Source of the DNA: Olavius sp. associated proteobacterium Delta 1
Lineage (GTDB): Bacteria; Desulfobacterota; Desulfobacteria; Desulfobacterales; JAFDCJ01
DNA length: 64,000 nt
Assembly: GCA_902749685.1 (NCBI GenBank)
Contig: CACVKW010001383.1
Coordinates: 1 to 64,000 of the forward strand
Reading direction: 5' to 3'
This document shows positions 19,208 to 28,136 of the stretch, in pieces. The notes under the pieces are model-generated. The model was not told the DNA's origin. It saw only the letters and a program-made list of their open reading frames with translations, and searched no databases. The position numbers were made by a program, and so were the translations under genes. Positions within the stretch are counted from its first letter, which is position 1. Each line of letters opens with the position of its first letter.

Positions 19208-20848
19208 GTGAATATTTCAGCCTTACTAAAATCAATTGAATCCCTCAGAATCTTCAGCCTGAAAGCAACACGCAACGCGCAAAGTACAACGGGTGTTGAA
19301 AAGACTCGCTATGCCCTAAGCCCTATGCCCTATGCCAACTCGCCGGATATCAGCATCAATTCAATTCATTACCGGGCCCAGGAAGTTCGACCGGCTGGAT
19401 TGTTCGTTGCCATTGAGGGACAAACTGCTGACGGGCACGATTACATCGATCAGGCTTTGGAAAATGGCGCCGTTGCGATCGTGGTTCAGAAAAACCCCGG
19501 GCAATCCGTTAAAACTGCAGACATCGCCGGGACGGAAGATAAATATCCGGTCATAATCCAGGTGCCGGATACCCGTATGGCGCTGGCAGATCTGGCAGCC
19601 TGTTTTTACAATAATCCGTCGGAGCATATGCATCTGACCGGCATTACCGGAACCAACGGTAAAACCACCGTCGCCTATTTGATCGAGAGTATCCTGATAA
19701 AGGCCGGTTTTAATGTGGGCGTGATCGGCACCATCAATTATCGGTATGCGGACAAAACATTTCCCAACCCGATGACAACGCCGGAATCCCTGGATCTTCA
19801 AAGGATTCTGTCGCAAATGCGGCAGGCGGGTGTCAGCCATATCGTGATGGAGGCGTCCTCCCATGCCATGGATCTATACCGAATTAAAGGCTGCCGGTTC
19901 GATGTGGCCGTCTTCACGAACTTGAGCCAGGATCACCTTGATTTTCATGGCGACATGCAGTCGTACTGGTCCAGCAAAAAAAGATTATTTACTGAATATC
20001 TGAGCCATGGATCTCAACACGGCAATGCCGCGGCAGTCATCAATTGCGACGATTCCAAGGGAAAAGAGCTGGCAGGCATTCTGTCGGTAAAAGTTATTAA
20101 AACCGGTTCGGCTCCCGAATGTGAAATTAAGGCCGAAACCTCCCGCTATGGATTGGTGGGCACCAATGGGAGGGTTTCCACCCCACGGGGGAGTTTTGAT
20201 TTCAAAACTCCCCTCGTGGGAATTCATAATCTCGAAAATATCCTCAGTGCCAGTGGCGCTGCTGCTGCATTGAACATAGCACCCGATACAATCAAAGCCG
20301 GTATCGAGGCCTTGACAGCCATACCCGGCCGACTCGAAAGCATAGAAAATTCAAGCGGACGCTTTGTCTACGTTGATTATGCTCATACCCCGGATGCGCT
20401 GGAAAATGCCGTGTCGGCCCTGAAGGCGATCGCACCGGCCAGAATCATCTGTGTCTTTGGTTGCGGCGGGGACCGGGATAAGGAAAAACGACCCATGATG
20501 GGTCAGATCGTCGCCCGGCTTTGCGACCTGTCGGTGGTAACATCGGACAACCCCCGTTCCGAGGACCCGGCAGCGATCATCGACCAGATTTTACCGGGGA
20601 TCGGACAGGTAAATGGATACCGCTATTCAGCAGAGGATCTGAAAACCGGATTTGATAAAAAAGGCTACGCGGTCGAACTCGACCGCCGGCGTGCCATTGA
20701 GCTGGCAATAAGGGTATCCAGACCGGATGATGCAGTATTAATCGCCGGCAAAGGCCATGAAACGTATCAGATCCTGGGCGATACCACTATAGATTTTGAT
20801 GACCGGGAAGAGGCGAGAAAAGCACTGAACAAATTGAATCAGAAATAA
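19208..20848 (+). CDS. murE: UDP-MurNAc-tripeptide synthetase MurE (DAP-adding)
   Basis: 546-residue Mur ligase that adds meso-diaminopimelate to UDP-MurNAc-L-Ala-D-Glu. Mur N-terminal domain with AGLFVAIEGQTADGHDY, ATP site GITGTNGKTT, HFHGDM-type central motifs and the DNPR motif in VTSDNPRSEDP, which marks DAP rather than lysine specificity. GTG start. Odd: between LLKSIESL and DISINSIHYRA there are about 25 extra residues. The DNA there (about 19270-19337) is built from 7-bp repeats, so the insertion looks derived from the local heptamer arrays. Confidence 0.95.
   Translation: MNISALLKSIESLRIFSLKATRNAQSTTGVEKTRYALSPMPYANSPDISINSIHYRAQEVRPAGLFVAIEGQTADGHDYIDQALENGAVAIVVQKNPGQSVKTADIAGTEDKYPVIIQVPDTRMALADLAACFYNNPSEHMHLTGITGTNGKTTVAYLIESILIKAGFNVGVIGTINYRYADKTFPNPMTTPESLDLQRILSQMRQAGVSHIVMEASSHAMDLYRIKGCRFDVAVFTNLSQDHLDFHGDMQSYWSSKKRLFTEYLSHGSQHGNAAAVINCDDSKGKELAGILSVKVIKTGSAPECEIKAETSRYGLVGTNGRVSTPRGSFDFKTPLVGIHNLENILSASGAAAALNIAPDTIKAGIEALTAIPGRLESIENSSGRFVYVDYAHTPDALENAVSALKAIAPARIICVFGCGGDRDKEKRPMMGQIVARLCDLSVVTSDNPRSEDPAAIIDQILPGIGQVNGYRYSAEDLKTGFDKKGYAVELDRRRAIELAIRVSRPDDAVLIAGKGHETYQILGDTTIDFDDREEARKALNKLNQK
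19310..19337 (+). repeat. Heptamer array inside murE
   Basis: Four contiguous 7-bp units (TATGCCC, TAAGCCC, TATGCCC, TATGCCA) encode residues near 35-44 of MurE. An upstream stretch (19267-19290) also shows 7-bp phasing. Similar words occur in the intergenic arrays at 42765-43075 and 51140-51642. Confidence 0.75.
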
Positions 20849-20853
20849 TGGTC

Positions 20854-20999
20854 CAAGGTATAGGGTATAAGACACAATGTAAAGGGTATAAGGTTTATGG
20901 TTTAAGGCGAAAAAACAAAAAAAGATGTATATCCGCTTTTAGCCATTTACCTTACACCTTAAACCTTACACCTTAAACCATATGCCATATACCATTTTA
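20854..20999. repeat. Inverted pair of heptamer arrays, murE-murF spacer
   Basis: The right half is seven perfect-phase heptamers from 20951 (CTTACAC, CTTAAAC, repeated, then CATATGC, CATATAC, CATTTTA). The left half (GTATAAG, GTTTATG, GTTTAAG type words near 20860-20908) is roughly its reverse complement, so the spacer could fold into a long imperfect hairpin. Confidence 0.65.
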
Positions 21000-21057
21000 T
21001 CATAAAATTAATGCTTTTTTCATTTTGACAACCGACAACAAAAACCAACAACGGACA

Positions 21058-22488
21058 ATGACTAGCAGTCATCCCATACCCTGGACAACCGCAGAAATTC
21101 TCGAAGCCACCGCTGGTGAGCTTGTGTCTGGTGATTTGCAGCGTGCCTTTGCAAAGGTTTATATTGACTCACGGATGACGGCAGACGATGGCGTATTTGT
21201 GGCCATCACCGGCGAGATACATGACGGTCATAAATTTTTGCCCGAAGTCGTCGACCAGGGTGTGCGCGGTCTTGTCATCAACCGGGAAAAAACTGAACAC
21301 CTGCCCCTTGCAGCCTGGAAAAAAATGGGGGCGGCGTGTATCGCGGTTGCAGACACCACCCGGGCACTGGGAGATATGGCAGCCTTTAATCGCCGGCGCT
21401 CCCATGCTTCGGTGGTGGGCATTACGGGGTCAAACGGAAAAACCACCACCCGGCAGTTGACCGCCACCGTTGTATCACAGCAATACAACACCCTGGCGAC
21501 CGCCGGAAATTTTAACAACGAAATCGGATTGCCCTTAACCCTGCTCGGCCTGGCGTCCGATCATCAATGGGCGGTAGTGGAATTGGGGACCAACAATCCC
21601 GGAGAAATCGCCAGACTGGCTGACATATGTTCACCGGACATCGGCGTCATTACCAATATCGGTCCGGCCCACCTGGAAGGATTGGGGTCAATCGAAGGGG
21701 TTGCCCGGGAAAAAGGTTCCTTATTGAACGGTCTGCGAAAAAACGGCAAAGCCGTTCTCAATGCCGATGATCCACGAGTATTGCAGCTGGCCCGCCAATC
21801 CCGGCATGAGGTCGTACTGTATGGATTGTCAGCAGATGCCGCAGTCAGGGCCACGGATGTACACGAAAATGAGGAGGGCATCAGCTTTACGCTGAACCTC
21901 GCTGATAAAAATATTTCAATCCGGTTAAATTCTCCCGGCCGGTTTATGGCTACCAATGCCCTGGCAGCTGCAGCGGTGGGGTATCAACTGGGATTGTCCG
22001 GCAGTACTATTAAAGCGGGTTTGGAGGCGTTCAGGCCGGTTGGCGGAAGAATGAATATTCTGCACACACTAAATGGAATCCACATTATTGATGATACTTA
22101 CAACGCCAATCCGGATTCTATGCAAGTCGCCCTGAGCACTCTTAAAACGATGCGTGCCGGATCCCGTGGAATTTTTGTCGCAGGCGATATGCTTGAGCTA
22201 GGCGATCAGGCGCCATCGCTGCACGGCAAAATCGGAGCCATGGCCGCTCGCTCCGGAATCCGCCGTTTATATGCCAAGGGGGAATTTGCCGATCAGGTGG
22301 TCTGCGGCGCCCGCGATGAAGGCATGCCGGCTGCGAATACGATTACCGGCTCCCGCCAGGAAATCATAGCAGATCTGACCGGCTGGCTGGGGCCCGGAGA
22401 TTGGGTTCTGGTGAAGGGCTCGCGCGGGATGGCGATGGAGAAGGTCGTTGAGGGGATTAAAGCATGGGCCGAAGGATCTCGAGGTTAA
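21058..22488 (+). CDS. murF: UDP-MurNAc-tripeptide--D-Ala-D-Ala ligase MurF
   Basis: About 476-residue Mur ligase that adds D-Ala-D-Ala. Begins with the family-typical PWTTAEILEATAGELVSG. ATP site VVGITGSNGKTTT, then NFNNEIGLPLTLL and NIGPAHLEGLGS in the central domain and IDDTYNANPDSM in the C-terminal domain. I chose the ATG at 21058; an in-frame TTG at 21025 would add 11 residues encoded by 7-bp words of the CCGACAA type, which are more likely leader sequence. Confidence 0.93.
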   Translation: MTSSHPIPWTTAEILEATAGELVSGDLQRAFAKVYIDSRMTADDGVFVAITGEIHDGHKFLPEVVDQGVRGLVINREKTEHLPLAAWKKMGAACIAVADTTRALGDMAAFNRRRSHASVVGITGSNGKTTTRQLTATVVSQQYNTLATAGNFNNEIGLPLTLLGLASDHQWAVVELGTNNPGEIARLADICSPDIGVITNIGPAHLEGLGSIEGVAREKGSLLNGLRKNGKAVLNADDPRVLQLARQSRHEVVLYGLSADAAVRATDVHENEEGISFTLNLADKNISIRLNSPGRFMATNALAAAAVGYQLGLSGSTIKAGLEAFRPVGGRMNILHTLNGIHIIDDTYNANPDSMQVALSTLKTMRAGSRGIFVAGDMLELGDQAPSLHGKIGAMAARSGIRRLYAKGEFADQVVCGARDEGMPAANTITGSRQEIIADLTGWLGPGDWVLVKGSRGMAMEKVVEGIKAWAEGSRG

Positions 22489-22496
22489 TAGTGCTC

Positions 22497-22690
22497 AACT
22501 CTGACAGACCTGAAATAACAAATAACAAATAACAAATAATATCCAATGACCAATCCGCCTGCGGCGGACAAAACATAGGGACACTATTGAATATAACAAT
22601 TACCTGGTTTCGGACATTCGAATTTTGAATTTGTTATTTATTTGGAATTTGGTGCTTGTGTATTGGTGCTTTGTCATAAGTTAAACAAAC
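22497..22690. repeat. Heptamer array and inverted partner, murF-mraY spacer
   Basis: Four perfect-phase heptamers at 22513-22540 (AAATAAC x3, AAATAAT), a TCCGCC-TGC-GGCGGA palindrome at 22554-22568, and a partner stretch at 22630-22675 with the reverse-complement words (TTGTTATTTATTTGG, GGTGCTTG). The same words recur at 45340-45520 and 47190-47260. The 243-bp spacer holds no gene. Confidence 0.65.
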
Positions 22691-22731
22691 AGTTGCGCGA
22701 TAGATAGAGAAATAAATAGACATAAAATATT

Positions 22732-23811
22732 ATGCTTTACCATCTACTATACCCTCTACATACAACATTTTCGGTATTTAACGTATTTCGCTACATCACG
22801 TTCAGGACCATTTATGCCAGTTTGACGGCCTTTTTCATCTGCTTTCTGCTGGGCCCCTGGATGATCAGGAAACTGGCGAGTATGCAAGTGGGACAGTACA
22901 TCCGCGATGACGGCCCCAAATCACACTTTGAAAAAGCCGGCACCCCGACCATGGGCGGTACCCTGATCATTTTATCCCTCACCGCAGCCATTCTGCTGTG
23001 GAGCGATTTGACCAATTATTATGTATGGATTGTGTTGTTTGTCATCATCGGGTATGGGGCGATCGGATTTATTGACGACTATTTGATGCAGGTCAAAAAA
23101 CAAAGCAAAGGCTTATCGGTACTCAATAAACTACTGTTGCAGGGTCTAGTCGCGCTGATCGCCGGTTTTCTGGTTTATGTCACACCTGATTTTTCAACCC
23201 AGGTCACCATACCTTTTTTCAAAAATATTAGACCGGATTTCGGCTGGGGATACATCATTTTTGCGGCATTTGTGATTGTCGGAGCCTCAAACGCCGTTAA
23301 TCTAACCGATGGTCTCGATGGGCTGGCCATCGGCCCGGTGATCATTGCAGCGGCAACCTACATGATTTTTGCCTATGTGTCCGGACATATCAAGATAGCC
23401 GGTTATCTGCAATTAAATTATGTGTCCGGCGCAGGGGAATTGGCCATATTCTGCGGTGCGCTGGCGGGTGCCGGTTTAGGCTTTTTATGGTTTAACTCTT
23501 ATCCGGCACAAATTTTTATGGGCGACGTCGGCTCCCTTTCCCTGGGTGCGTTTTTGGGTACCATCGCCGTCATAACCAAACAGGAAATATTGCTGGCACT
23601 GGTGGGTGGAATTTTTGTCATCGAAGCCCTGTCCGTCATTTTCCAGGTTGGGTTTTTCAAGATGACCAGCGGCAAAAGGATATTCAAAATGGCTCCGCTG
23701 CATCATCATTTTGAATTAAAGGGCTGGCCGGAACCCAAGGTTATCGTTCGCTTTTGGATCATTGCCATTGCGCTGGCCCTGCTGGCCATGAGTACACTGA
23801 AACTGAGATAG
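22732..23811 (+). CDS. mraY: Phospho-MurNAc-pentapeptide transferase MraY
   Basis: 359-residue polytopic inner-membrane enzyme that makes lipid I from UDP-MurNAc-pentapeptide and undecaprenyl phosphate. About ten TM helices. Family motifs include [16 protein letters not shown] (catalytic Asp pair), [33 protein letters not shown] and the C-terminal [17 protein letters not shown]. Length and order are standard. The downstream spacer to murD is unusually long for a dcw cluster (379 bp) and contains repeats. Confidence 0.97.
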   Translation: MLYHLLYPLHTTFSVFNVFRYITFRTIYASLTAFFICFLLGPWMIRKLASMQVGQYIRDDGPKSHFEKAGTPTMGGTLIILSLTAAILLWSDLTNYYVWIVLFVIIGYGAIGFIDDYLMQVKKQSKGLSVLNKLLLQGLVALIAGFLVYVTPDFSTQVTIPFFKNIRPDFGWGYIIFAAFVIVGASNAVNLTDGLDGLAIGPVIIAAATYMIFAYVSGHIKIAGYLQLNYVSGAGELAIFCGALAGAGLGFLWFNSYPAQIFMGDVGSLSLGAFLGTIAVITKQEILLALVGGIFVIEALSVIFQVGFFKMTSGKRIFKMAPLHHHFELKGWPEPKVIVRFWIIAIALALLAMSTLKLR

Positions 23812-23897
23812 ATGTATAATGTATAGGTTTCAGGGTTCAAGGTTCTGAGGTTCAGCGCCGCCTCCGGCCACCAGAGCCTTATAGAAGCATAAACAGC

Positions 23898-23939
23898 GAA
23901 TATTGAATGTCGAATACTGAATATCGAATGTCGAAGTAA
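23898..23939 (+). repeat. Heptamer array, mraY-murD spacer
   Basis: Six contiguous 7-bp units starting GAATATT, GAATGTC and GAATACT, all on the pattern GAAtNNN. The 379-bp mraY-murD spacer (23812-24190) otherwise contains a long hairpin at 24083-24138 and no gene. Confidence 0.7.
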
Positions 23940-24082
23940 GGATTACTACCCATTATATATATAAGAAGACAAAAAATGACTGAGGCGAAAGAAGACAAGA
24001 CCAAGGTTTTCGAAAAATGATGAATCGATATCAAACCAACTGTAATGCCTTTTATATTAAATAACGCATAAAGCCAAATTCT

Positions 24083-24138
24083 GACCGCCTCTGCTCTTGC
24101 TCAGGCCCTGCCCTCCTGCCAGCAAGGGCGGGGCGGTC
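24083..24138. repeat. Long imperfect hairpin upstream of murD
   Basis: GACCGCCTCTGCTCTTGCT near 24083 pairs with AGCAAGGGCGGGGCGGTC ending near 24138, an 18-bp imperfect GC-rich stem with a loop of about 20 bases. No T tract follows, so it does not look like a standard terminator; it may be a dispersed repeat or a structure in the murD leader. Confidence 0.5.
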
Positions 24139-24190
24139 GGATTGGAAATATGAGAAAATAATGTCGGCAATCCTCAATCGGATTTATTGA

Positions 24191-25627
24191 ATGATGGAGC
24201 TATCACAAAAAAACATCGTTGTTGTCGGCCTTGGTGTAACCGGTATTGCTGTGGCCCGCTTTATGAGCAACAGGGGGGCAACCGTCATCGTAACCGACAC
24301 GGCATCAGAAAGTGATTTGGGCTCCAATGTGCAGAAGTTTCAGGCAGCGGGCATTTCCCTGGAACTGGGCGGGCATCGATCTGAAACGTTTACAAAAGCG
24401 GACTTGATCGTTTTGAGCCCGGGTGTTTCCCACACCATCAAACCGGTGCTTCAAGCACGGGACCAGGGTGTTCCGGTTATGGGTGAGATAGAGCTGGCCT
24501 CAAGGTTCATCCGGCAGCCTGTGGTGGCAGTGACGGGCACCAACGGTAAGACCACCACCACCGAGCTGTTGGGCGATATGCTCAAGCGCTCCGGTTTGAA
24601 GGTATTTGTGGGTGGTAACATTGGAAATCCGTTAATCGATTATGCCGGCGGTAAACAAGAAGCGGATGTCATTGTTGCCGAAATCAGCAGTTTTCAGCTG
24701 GACACCATCGAAACCTTCAAGCCGCATGTCGGGGTGCTGCTGAACATCACGGCTGATCATCTGGACCGCTACCCGGATTTTGAAGCGTACGCCGCATCCA
24801 AAATTCGGCTATTCGAAAACCAGCAAACAAACGATATCGCCGTCTTAAATGGTTCCGATCCATTAGTTCGTTCACTAACTGAAGGCATCAGAAGCAAAAA
24901 ACTGTATTATGATTCTCTTAATAATAATGAGGAAGGCGCGCTATATTACGAAAAGCGGGTAACTTTTCGCTTCATGGATTCAAGCGGACCCGGCAATCAA
25001 TTCCGCATTCCGCATTCCGCATTCCGAAATCAGCTATCTCTGGATCTTAGCAAGATAAAACTTGCCGGCCGGCATAACCTTGAAAATGCTTGTGCTGCGG
25101 CCCTGGCAGCTCTGGCTGCCGGGGGACAACCGGATGCGATTCAGAGCACGCTGAACCGATATCAGGGGAGTGCCCATCGAATGGAATATGTCGCAACAAT
25201 CGATGATGTCGATTTATACAATGATTCGAAGGCAACCAATGTGGATGCAGTGATGCGAGCCGTGGAATGCTTTAGCAAACCGGTGATTCTGATCATGGGC
25301 GGACTGGACAAGGGAGGCAATTTTAAAGAACTCAGGAAAAGTGTGTCGCGACATGTCAAAAAGCTGTTCGTCATGGGCCAGGCCACGGATCTGATCCGCT
25401 CGGCCTTAGAGGATACGGTATCCACAGCAACGGTGACCTCCATGGCGGACGCGGCCCAACAGGCTTATCAGGCCAGTTCACCGGGTGACGTGGTTCTCCT
25501 GTCACCCGGGTGTGCCAGCTTCGATATGTATGACAACTATGGCCAGCGAGGAAACGATTTTAAAGAATCTGTGGCAATGCTTAACGGAAGAACCCGGCAT
25601 GAATTCGGACCAACCAACCGCAAATAA
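24191..25627 (+). CDS. murD: UDP-MurNAc-L-Ala--D-Glu ligase MurD
   Basis: 478-residue Mur ligase that adds D-glutamate. N-terminal Rossmann motif VVVGLGVTGIAVARF, ATP site VAVTGTNGKTTTTELLG, ADHLDRYPDFEAY, then IKLAGRHNLENACAA, YNDSKATNVDAV and LLSPGCASFDMYDNY. Odd: just before LAGRHN is a segment (about residues 258-280) containing QFRIPHSAFRNQ, encoded by four 7-bp repeats of the ATTCCGC type. It falls in a surface hairpin region of the fold where extra residues are plausibly tolerated. Start uncertain by one codon (ATGATG). Confidence 0.95.
   Translation: MMELSQKNIVVVGLGVTGIAVARFMSNRGATVIVTDTASESDLGSNVQKFQAAGISLELGGHRSETFTKADLIVLSPGVSHTIKPVLQARDQGVPVMGEIELASRFIRQPVVAVTGTNGKTTTTELLGDMLKRSGLKVFVGGNIGNPLIDYAGGKQEADVIVAEISSFQLDTIETFKPHVGVLLNITADHLDRYPDFEAYAASKIRLFENQQTNDIAVLNGSDPLVRSLTEGIRSKKLYYDSLNNNEEGALYYEKRVTFRFMDSSGPGNQFRIPHSAFRNQLSLDLSKIKLAGRHNLENACAAALAALAAGGQPDAIQSTLNRYQGSAHRMEYVATIDDVDLYNDSKATNVDAVMRAVECFSKPVILIMGGLDKGGNFKELRKSVSRHVKKLFVMGQATDLIRSALEDTVSTATVTSMADAAQQAYQASSPGDVVLLSPGCASFDMYDNYGQRGNDFKESVAMLNGRTRHEFGPTNRK
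25000..25027 (+). repeat. Heptamer array inside murD
   Basis: Four contiguous units, ATTCCGC three times then ATTCCGA, in frame within murD. The same word family forms intergenic arrays at 51220-51400 and 61709-61944. Because 7 is not a multiple of 3, a gain or loss of one unit would shift the murD frame. Confidence 0.85.
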
Positions 25628-26717
25628 CGTTTCATACGATATCGGGCTGCTGTTTCCGGTCCTTTTTCTGGTCGGTATCGGAATCGTCATGGTCTACAGC
25701 GCCAGTTCTGCAGTGGCTTTGAAAAGATACGGCTCGGATTATCTTTTTTTAAAGAAGCAGGCGGTTTTTGCCCTGGTCGGACTAATCGGGCTGGTTATCT
25801 GCCGACATTTTCCCTATCGCTGGTATCGGCCGTTGACTTACCCGCTGCTGGCCCTGGCCCTTGTTTTCCTGATAGCGATCCAATTCACCGACTATGGTTT
25901 TTCGGCCGGTGGTGCGGCCAGGTGGTTGCGTTTCGGGAATTTATCGTTTCAACCGTCTGAATTTGCCCGTTTTGCCCTGATCATATTTCTGGCCTATTCG
26001 CTGGATAAAAAGGGTGATCGGCTCAAAGATTTCTTTATCGGATTTGTGCCGCATGTTGTCGTTTTGGCAGTGTTTGCCGGCTGCATTATCGGACAGCCTG
26101 ATTTTGGATCGGTGGTGATCCTGGCAGCCCTGACGTGGCTGATGATGTTTGTCGGCGGTGTACCCTGTCTTCATCTTTTCGGATCGCTGATCATCCTATT
26201 ATTGCCCTTGACCTATTATTTTCTGACAAGCTCCCAGTACCGGATGAGCAGAGTTCTGGGATTTCTCAACCCGTGGCAATATCCAGCCGATCAAGGCTAT
26301 CAAATTATTCATTCTTTAATGGCATTTGGCACCGGTGGCTTGTGGGGCACGGGCATTGGGAAAGGATATCAAAAATTATTTTATCTTCCCGAACCCCATA
26401 CCGATTTTATATTTTCAATTATCGGTGAAGAGTTCGGGTTAATGGGTGCAGTGATAATCATCGTGCTTTACGCCTGGATTCTTTTAAAAGGAATAAAAAT
26501 AGCCCGCAATGCGCCGGACACCTTTGGATCGCTGATGGCTATCGGCCTGACGATCGCCATGGGGATCCAAATCTGTATCAATATGGGCGTCACCCTGGGA
26601 TTGTTGCCGACCAAAGGTCTCACACTGCCTTTTCTAAGTTACGGCGGAACATCCCTGCTGCTGAATATGGCCTCCATTGGGATTTTGATGAATATCGGGG
26701 CAAATAACAACAAATAG
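25599..26717 (+). CDS. ftsW: Lipid II polymerase FtsW
   Basis: 372-residue SEDS-family membrane protein, the septal glycosyltransferase working with FtsI. About ten TM helices; family motifs VMVYSASSAVAL, ARWLRFGNLSFQPSEFARFALIIFLA, GQPDFGSVVI, FGTGGLWGTGIGKG, PEPHTDFIFSIIGEEFG and LPFLSYGGTSLL. The reading frame is open further upstream (from 25485), but MNSDQ at 25599 with GGAAG eight bases before it is the best start. It overlaps the murD end by 29 bp, suggesting coupling. Confidence 0.95.
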   Translation: MNSDQPTANNVSYDIGLLFPVLFLVGIGIVMVYSASSAVALKRYGSDYLFLKKQAVFALVGLIGLVICRHFPYRWYRPLTYPLLALALVFLIAIQFTDYGFSAGGAARWLRFGNLSFQPSEFARFALIIFLAYSLDKKGDRLKDFFIGFVPHVVVLAVFAGCIIGQPDFGSVVILAALTWLMMFVGGVPCLHLFGSLIILLLPLTYYFLTSSQYRMSRVLGFLNPWQYPADQGYQIIHSLMAFGTGGLWGTGIGKGYQKLFYLPEPHTDFIFSIIGEEFGLMGAVIIIVLYAWILLKGIKIARNAPDTFGSLMAIGLTIAMGIQICINMGVTLGLLPTKGLTLPFLSYGGTSLLLNMASIGILMNIGANNNK

Positions 26718-26746
26718 GAAAATCGTCTACCAGAAATCGTATTTCA

Positions 26747-28021
26747 ATGTTTAATAACTCGACATATGGAATATATGGCTCAACGCTCAACGCTCAACGC
26801 TCAAAGGCCGGCGGTATCCTTAGCGCTTTGCTTTCACCTGTCAGCTTTCAGCTTTTGGCTGCAGTTCCCAATGCACCCGAATTATCAAGTGCAGGTTATC
26901 GTTTTTCCGGGCAACCTTCTAATCGCCCCCTGCGCATCGTCATCGCCGGTGGTGGAACCGGGGGGCATCTTTTCCCCGGCATTGCAATTGCCCAGGAATT
27001 TGAAGCACGCAATTCAGCAACCAAAATTATTTTTGTCAGTACCGGCAATCCGATGGAGAAATCGGTACTCTCCAAAACTGACTATGAACTTCGGTGTATC
27101 ACGGCCGCCGGAATTAAAGGACGGGGAATATGGAACCAGCTGGTATCCGTTTTGAAAATTCCCAAAGGAATTTTGGAGTCCATGCGGATTCTCAAAAATT
27201 TTTCGCCGGATTTGGCTGTCGGACTCGGAAGCTACTCGGCCGGTCCGGTTATCATGGGTGCCTGGTTACGGCGAATACCCATCGTGGTCCATGAGCAAAA
27301 TATATTGCCGGGAATCACGAATAGAATTTTAGCGCGATTTGCAAACCGAATTTTTATTTCGTTTGAAAATACTAAATCCAACCTGGATTCGCGCAAGGTA
27401 CAATGGACGGGCAATCCGGTGCGAAACGAACTTTTAGAATATTCCGATGGTCAAATCTCGCAAGAAAGCAACCATACCGGCCATAGGCTTTTAACGGTAC
27501 TGATCATCGGCGGCAGTCAGGGGGCTCACGCAATAAACATGGCGATCATGGAAGCATTGGATGCCCTCAAAGATAAAGATCACCTGCATTTTATTCATCA
27601 GACCGGTGAAGCAGATGAACAGCAGGCCAATGAAGCATACCGCCGGAACAATATCCGATGCACCGTGCAGTCATTTTTCGACAATATGGCCGAGCTTTAC
27701 AGCCGGGCCGATCTTCTGATCTGCCGGGCCGGGGCTACCACGGTTGCTGAAATAACGGCCCTGGGCAAAGCGGCTATCTTTATCCCCTTTCCCCATGCAG
27801 CCGATAACCATCAGGTTTTGAATGCCGGCAGCCTTTCAGATGAAGGTGCGGCTGAAATGATTATTGAAAAGGATCTCAGTGGTGAAATTCTCGGCGAAAA
27901 GATAGCGTATTATGCCGCCCAGCGGGATGCATTAAATGATATGGCCGCAAAAGCCAGACAATTCGGCAATCCGGATGCAGCCAGGAATATCGTCGATAAC
28001 TGCTATGAGCTAGTTGATTAG
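26747..28021 (+). CDS. murG: Lipid II synthase MurG
   Basis: GT28 glycosyltransferase that adds GlcNAc to lipid I at the inner face of the membrane. The conserved part begins LRIVIAGGGTGGHLFPG at about residue 62 and continues with GLGSYSAGPVIMGAW, HEQNILPGITNR, IIGGSQGAHAIN and ICRAGATTVAEITALGKAAIFIPFPHA. At 424 residues it is about 60 longer than usual. The extra N-terminus is encoded by two heptamer arrays (26778-26805 and 26838-26865) and contains no conserved sequence. The only in-frame ATG is at 26747; a non-ATG start downstream cannot be excluded. Confidence 0.93.
   Translation: MFNNSTYGIYGSTLNAQRSKAGGILSALLSPVSFQLLAAVPNAPELSSAGYRFSGQPSNRPLRIVIAGGGTGGHLFPGIAIAQEFEARNSATKIIFVSTGNPMEKSVLSKTDYELRCITAAGIKGRGIWNQLVSVLKIPKGILESMRILKNFSPDLAVGLGSYSAGPVIMGAWLRRIPIVVHEQNILPGITNRILARFANRIFISFENTKSNLDSRKVQWTGNPVRNELLEYSDGQISQESNHTGHRLLTVLIIGGSQGAHAINMAIMEALDALKDKDHLHFIHQTGEADEQQANEAYRRNNIRCTVQSFFDNMAELYSRADLLICRAGATTVAEITALGKAAIFIPFPHAADNHQVLNAGSLSDEGAAEMIIEKDLSGEILGEKIAYYAAQRDALNDMAAKARQFGNPDAARNIVDNCYELVD
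26778..26865 (+). repeat. Heptamer arrays in the 5' part of murG
   Basis: GCTCAAC three times plus GCTCAAA occupy 26778-26805; a second array at 26838-26865 reads CTGTCAG, CTTTCAG, CTTTTGG, CTGCAGT. They encode part of the N-terminal extension of MurG, or form its leader if translation starts later. Confidence 0.75.
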
Positions 28022-28038
28022 TGGAATAGTGAAAAAAC

Positions 28039-28136
28039 GTAACCCGAAACGGAAAACGCGCAATCCGTATCGCGCAGCCCGCAACCCGTAACTCGTAACC
28101 CGCGACCCGTAACTCGTAACCCGCAACTCGAAGCTT
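28039..28136 (+). repeat. 14-unit heptamer array forming the murC leader
   Basis: Fourteen perfect-phase 7-bp units run from 28039 to 28136; the next base is the A of the murC ATG. Units follow a G-N-A-N-C-C/T-C pattern such as GTAACCC, GTAACTC and GCAACCC. The last unit, GAAGCTT, would have to supply the ribosome binding site. The array occupies nearly the whole murG-murC spacer. Confidence 0.8.

Noticed and set aside
26766-27155. 129-codon frame overlapping the murG start
   Set aside because: The conserved MurG sequence is in the other frame; this frame stays open mainly because of the heptamer arrays.
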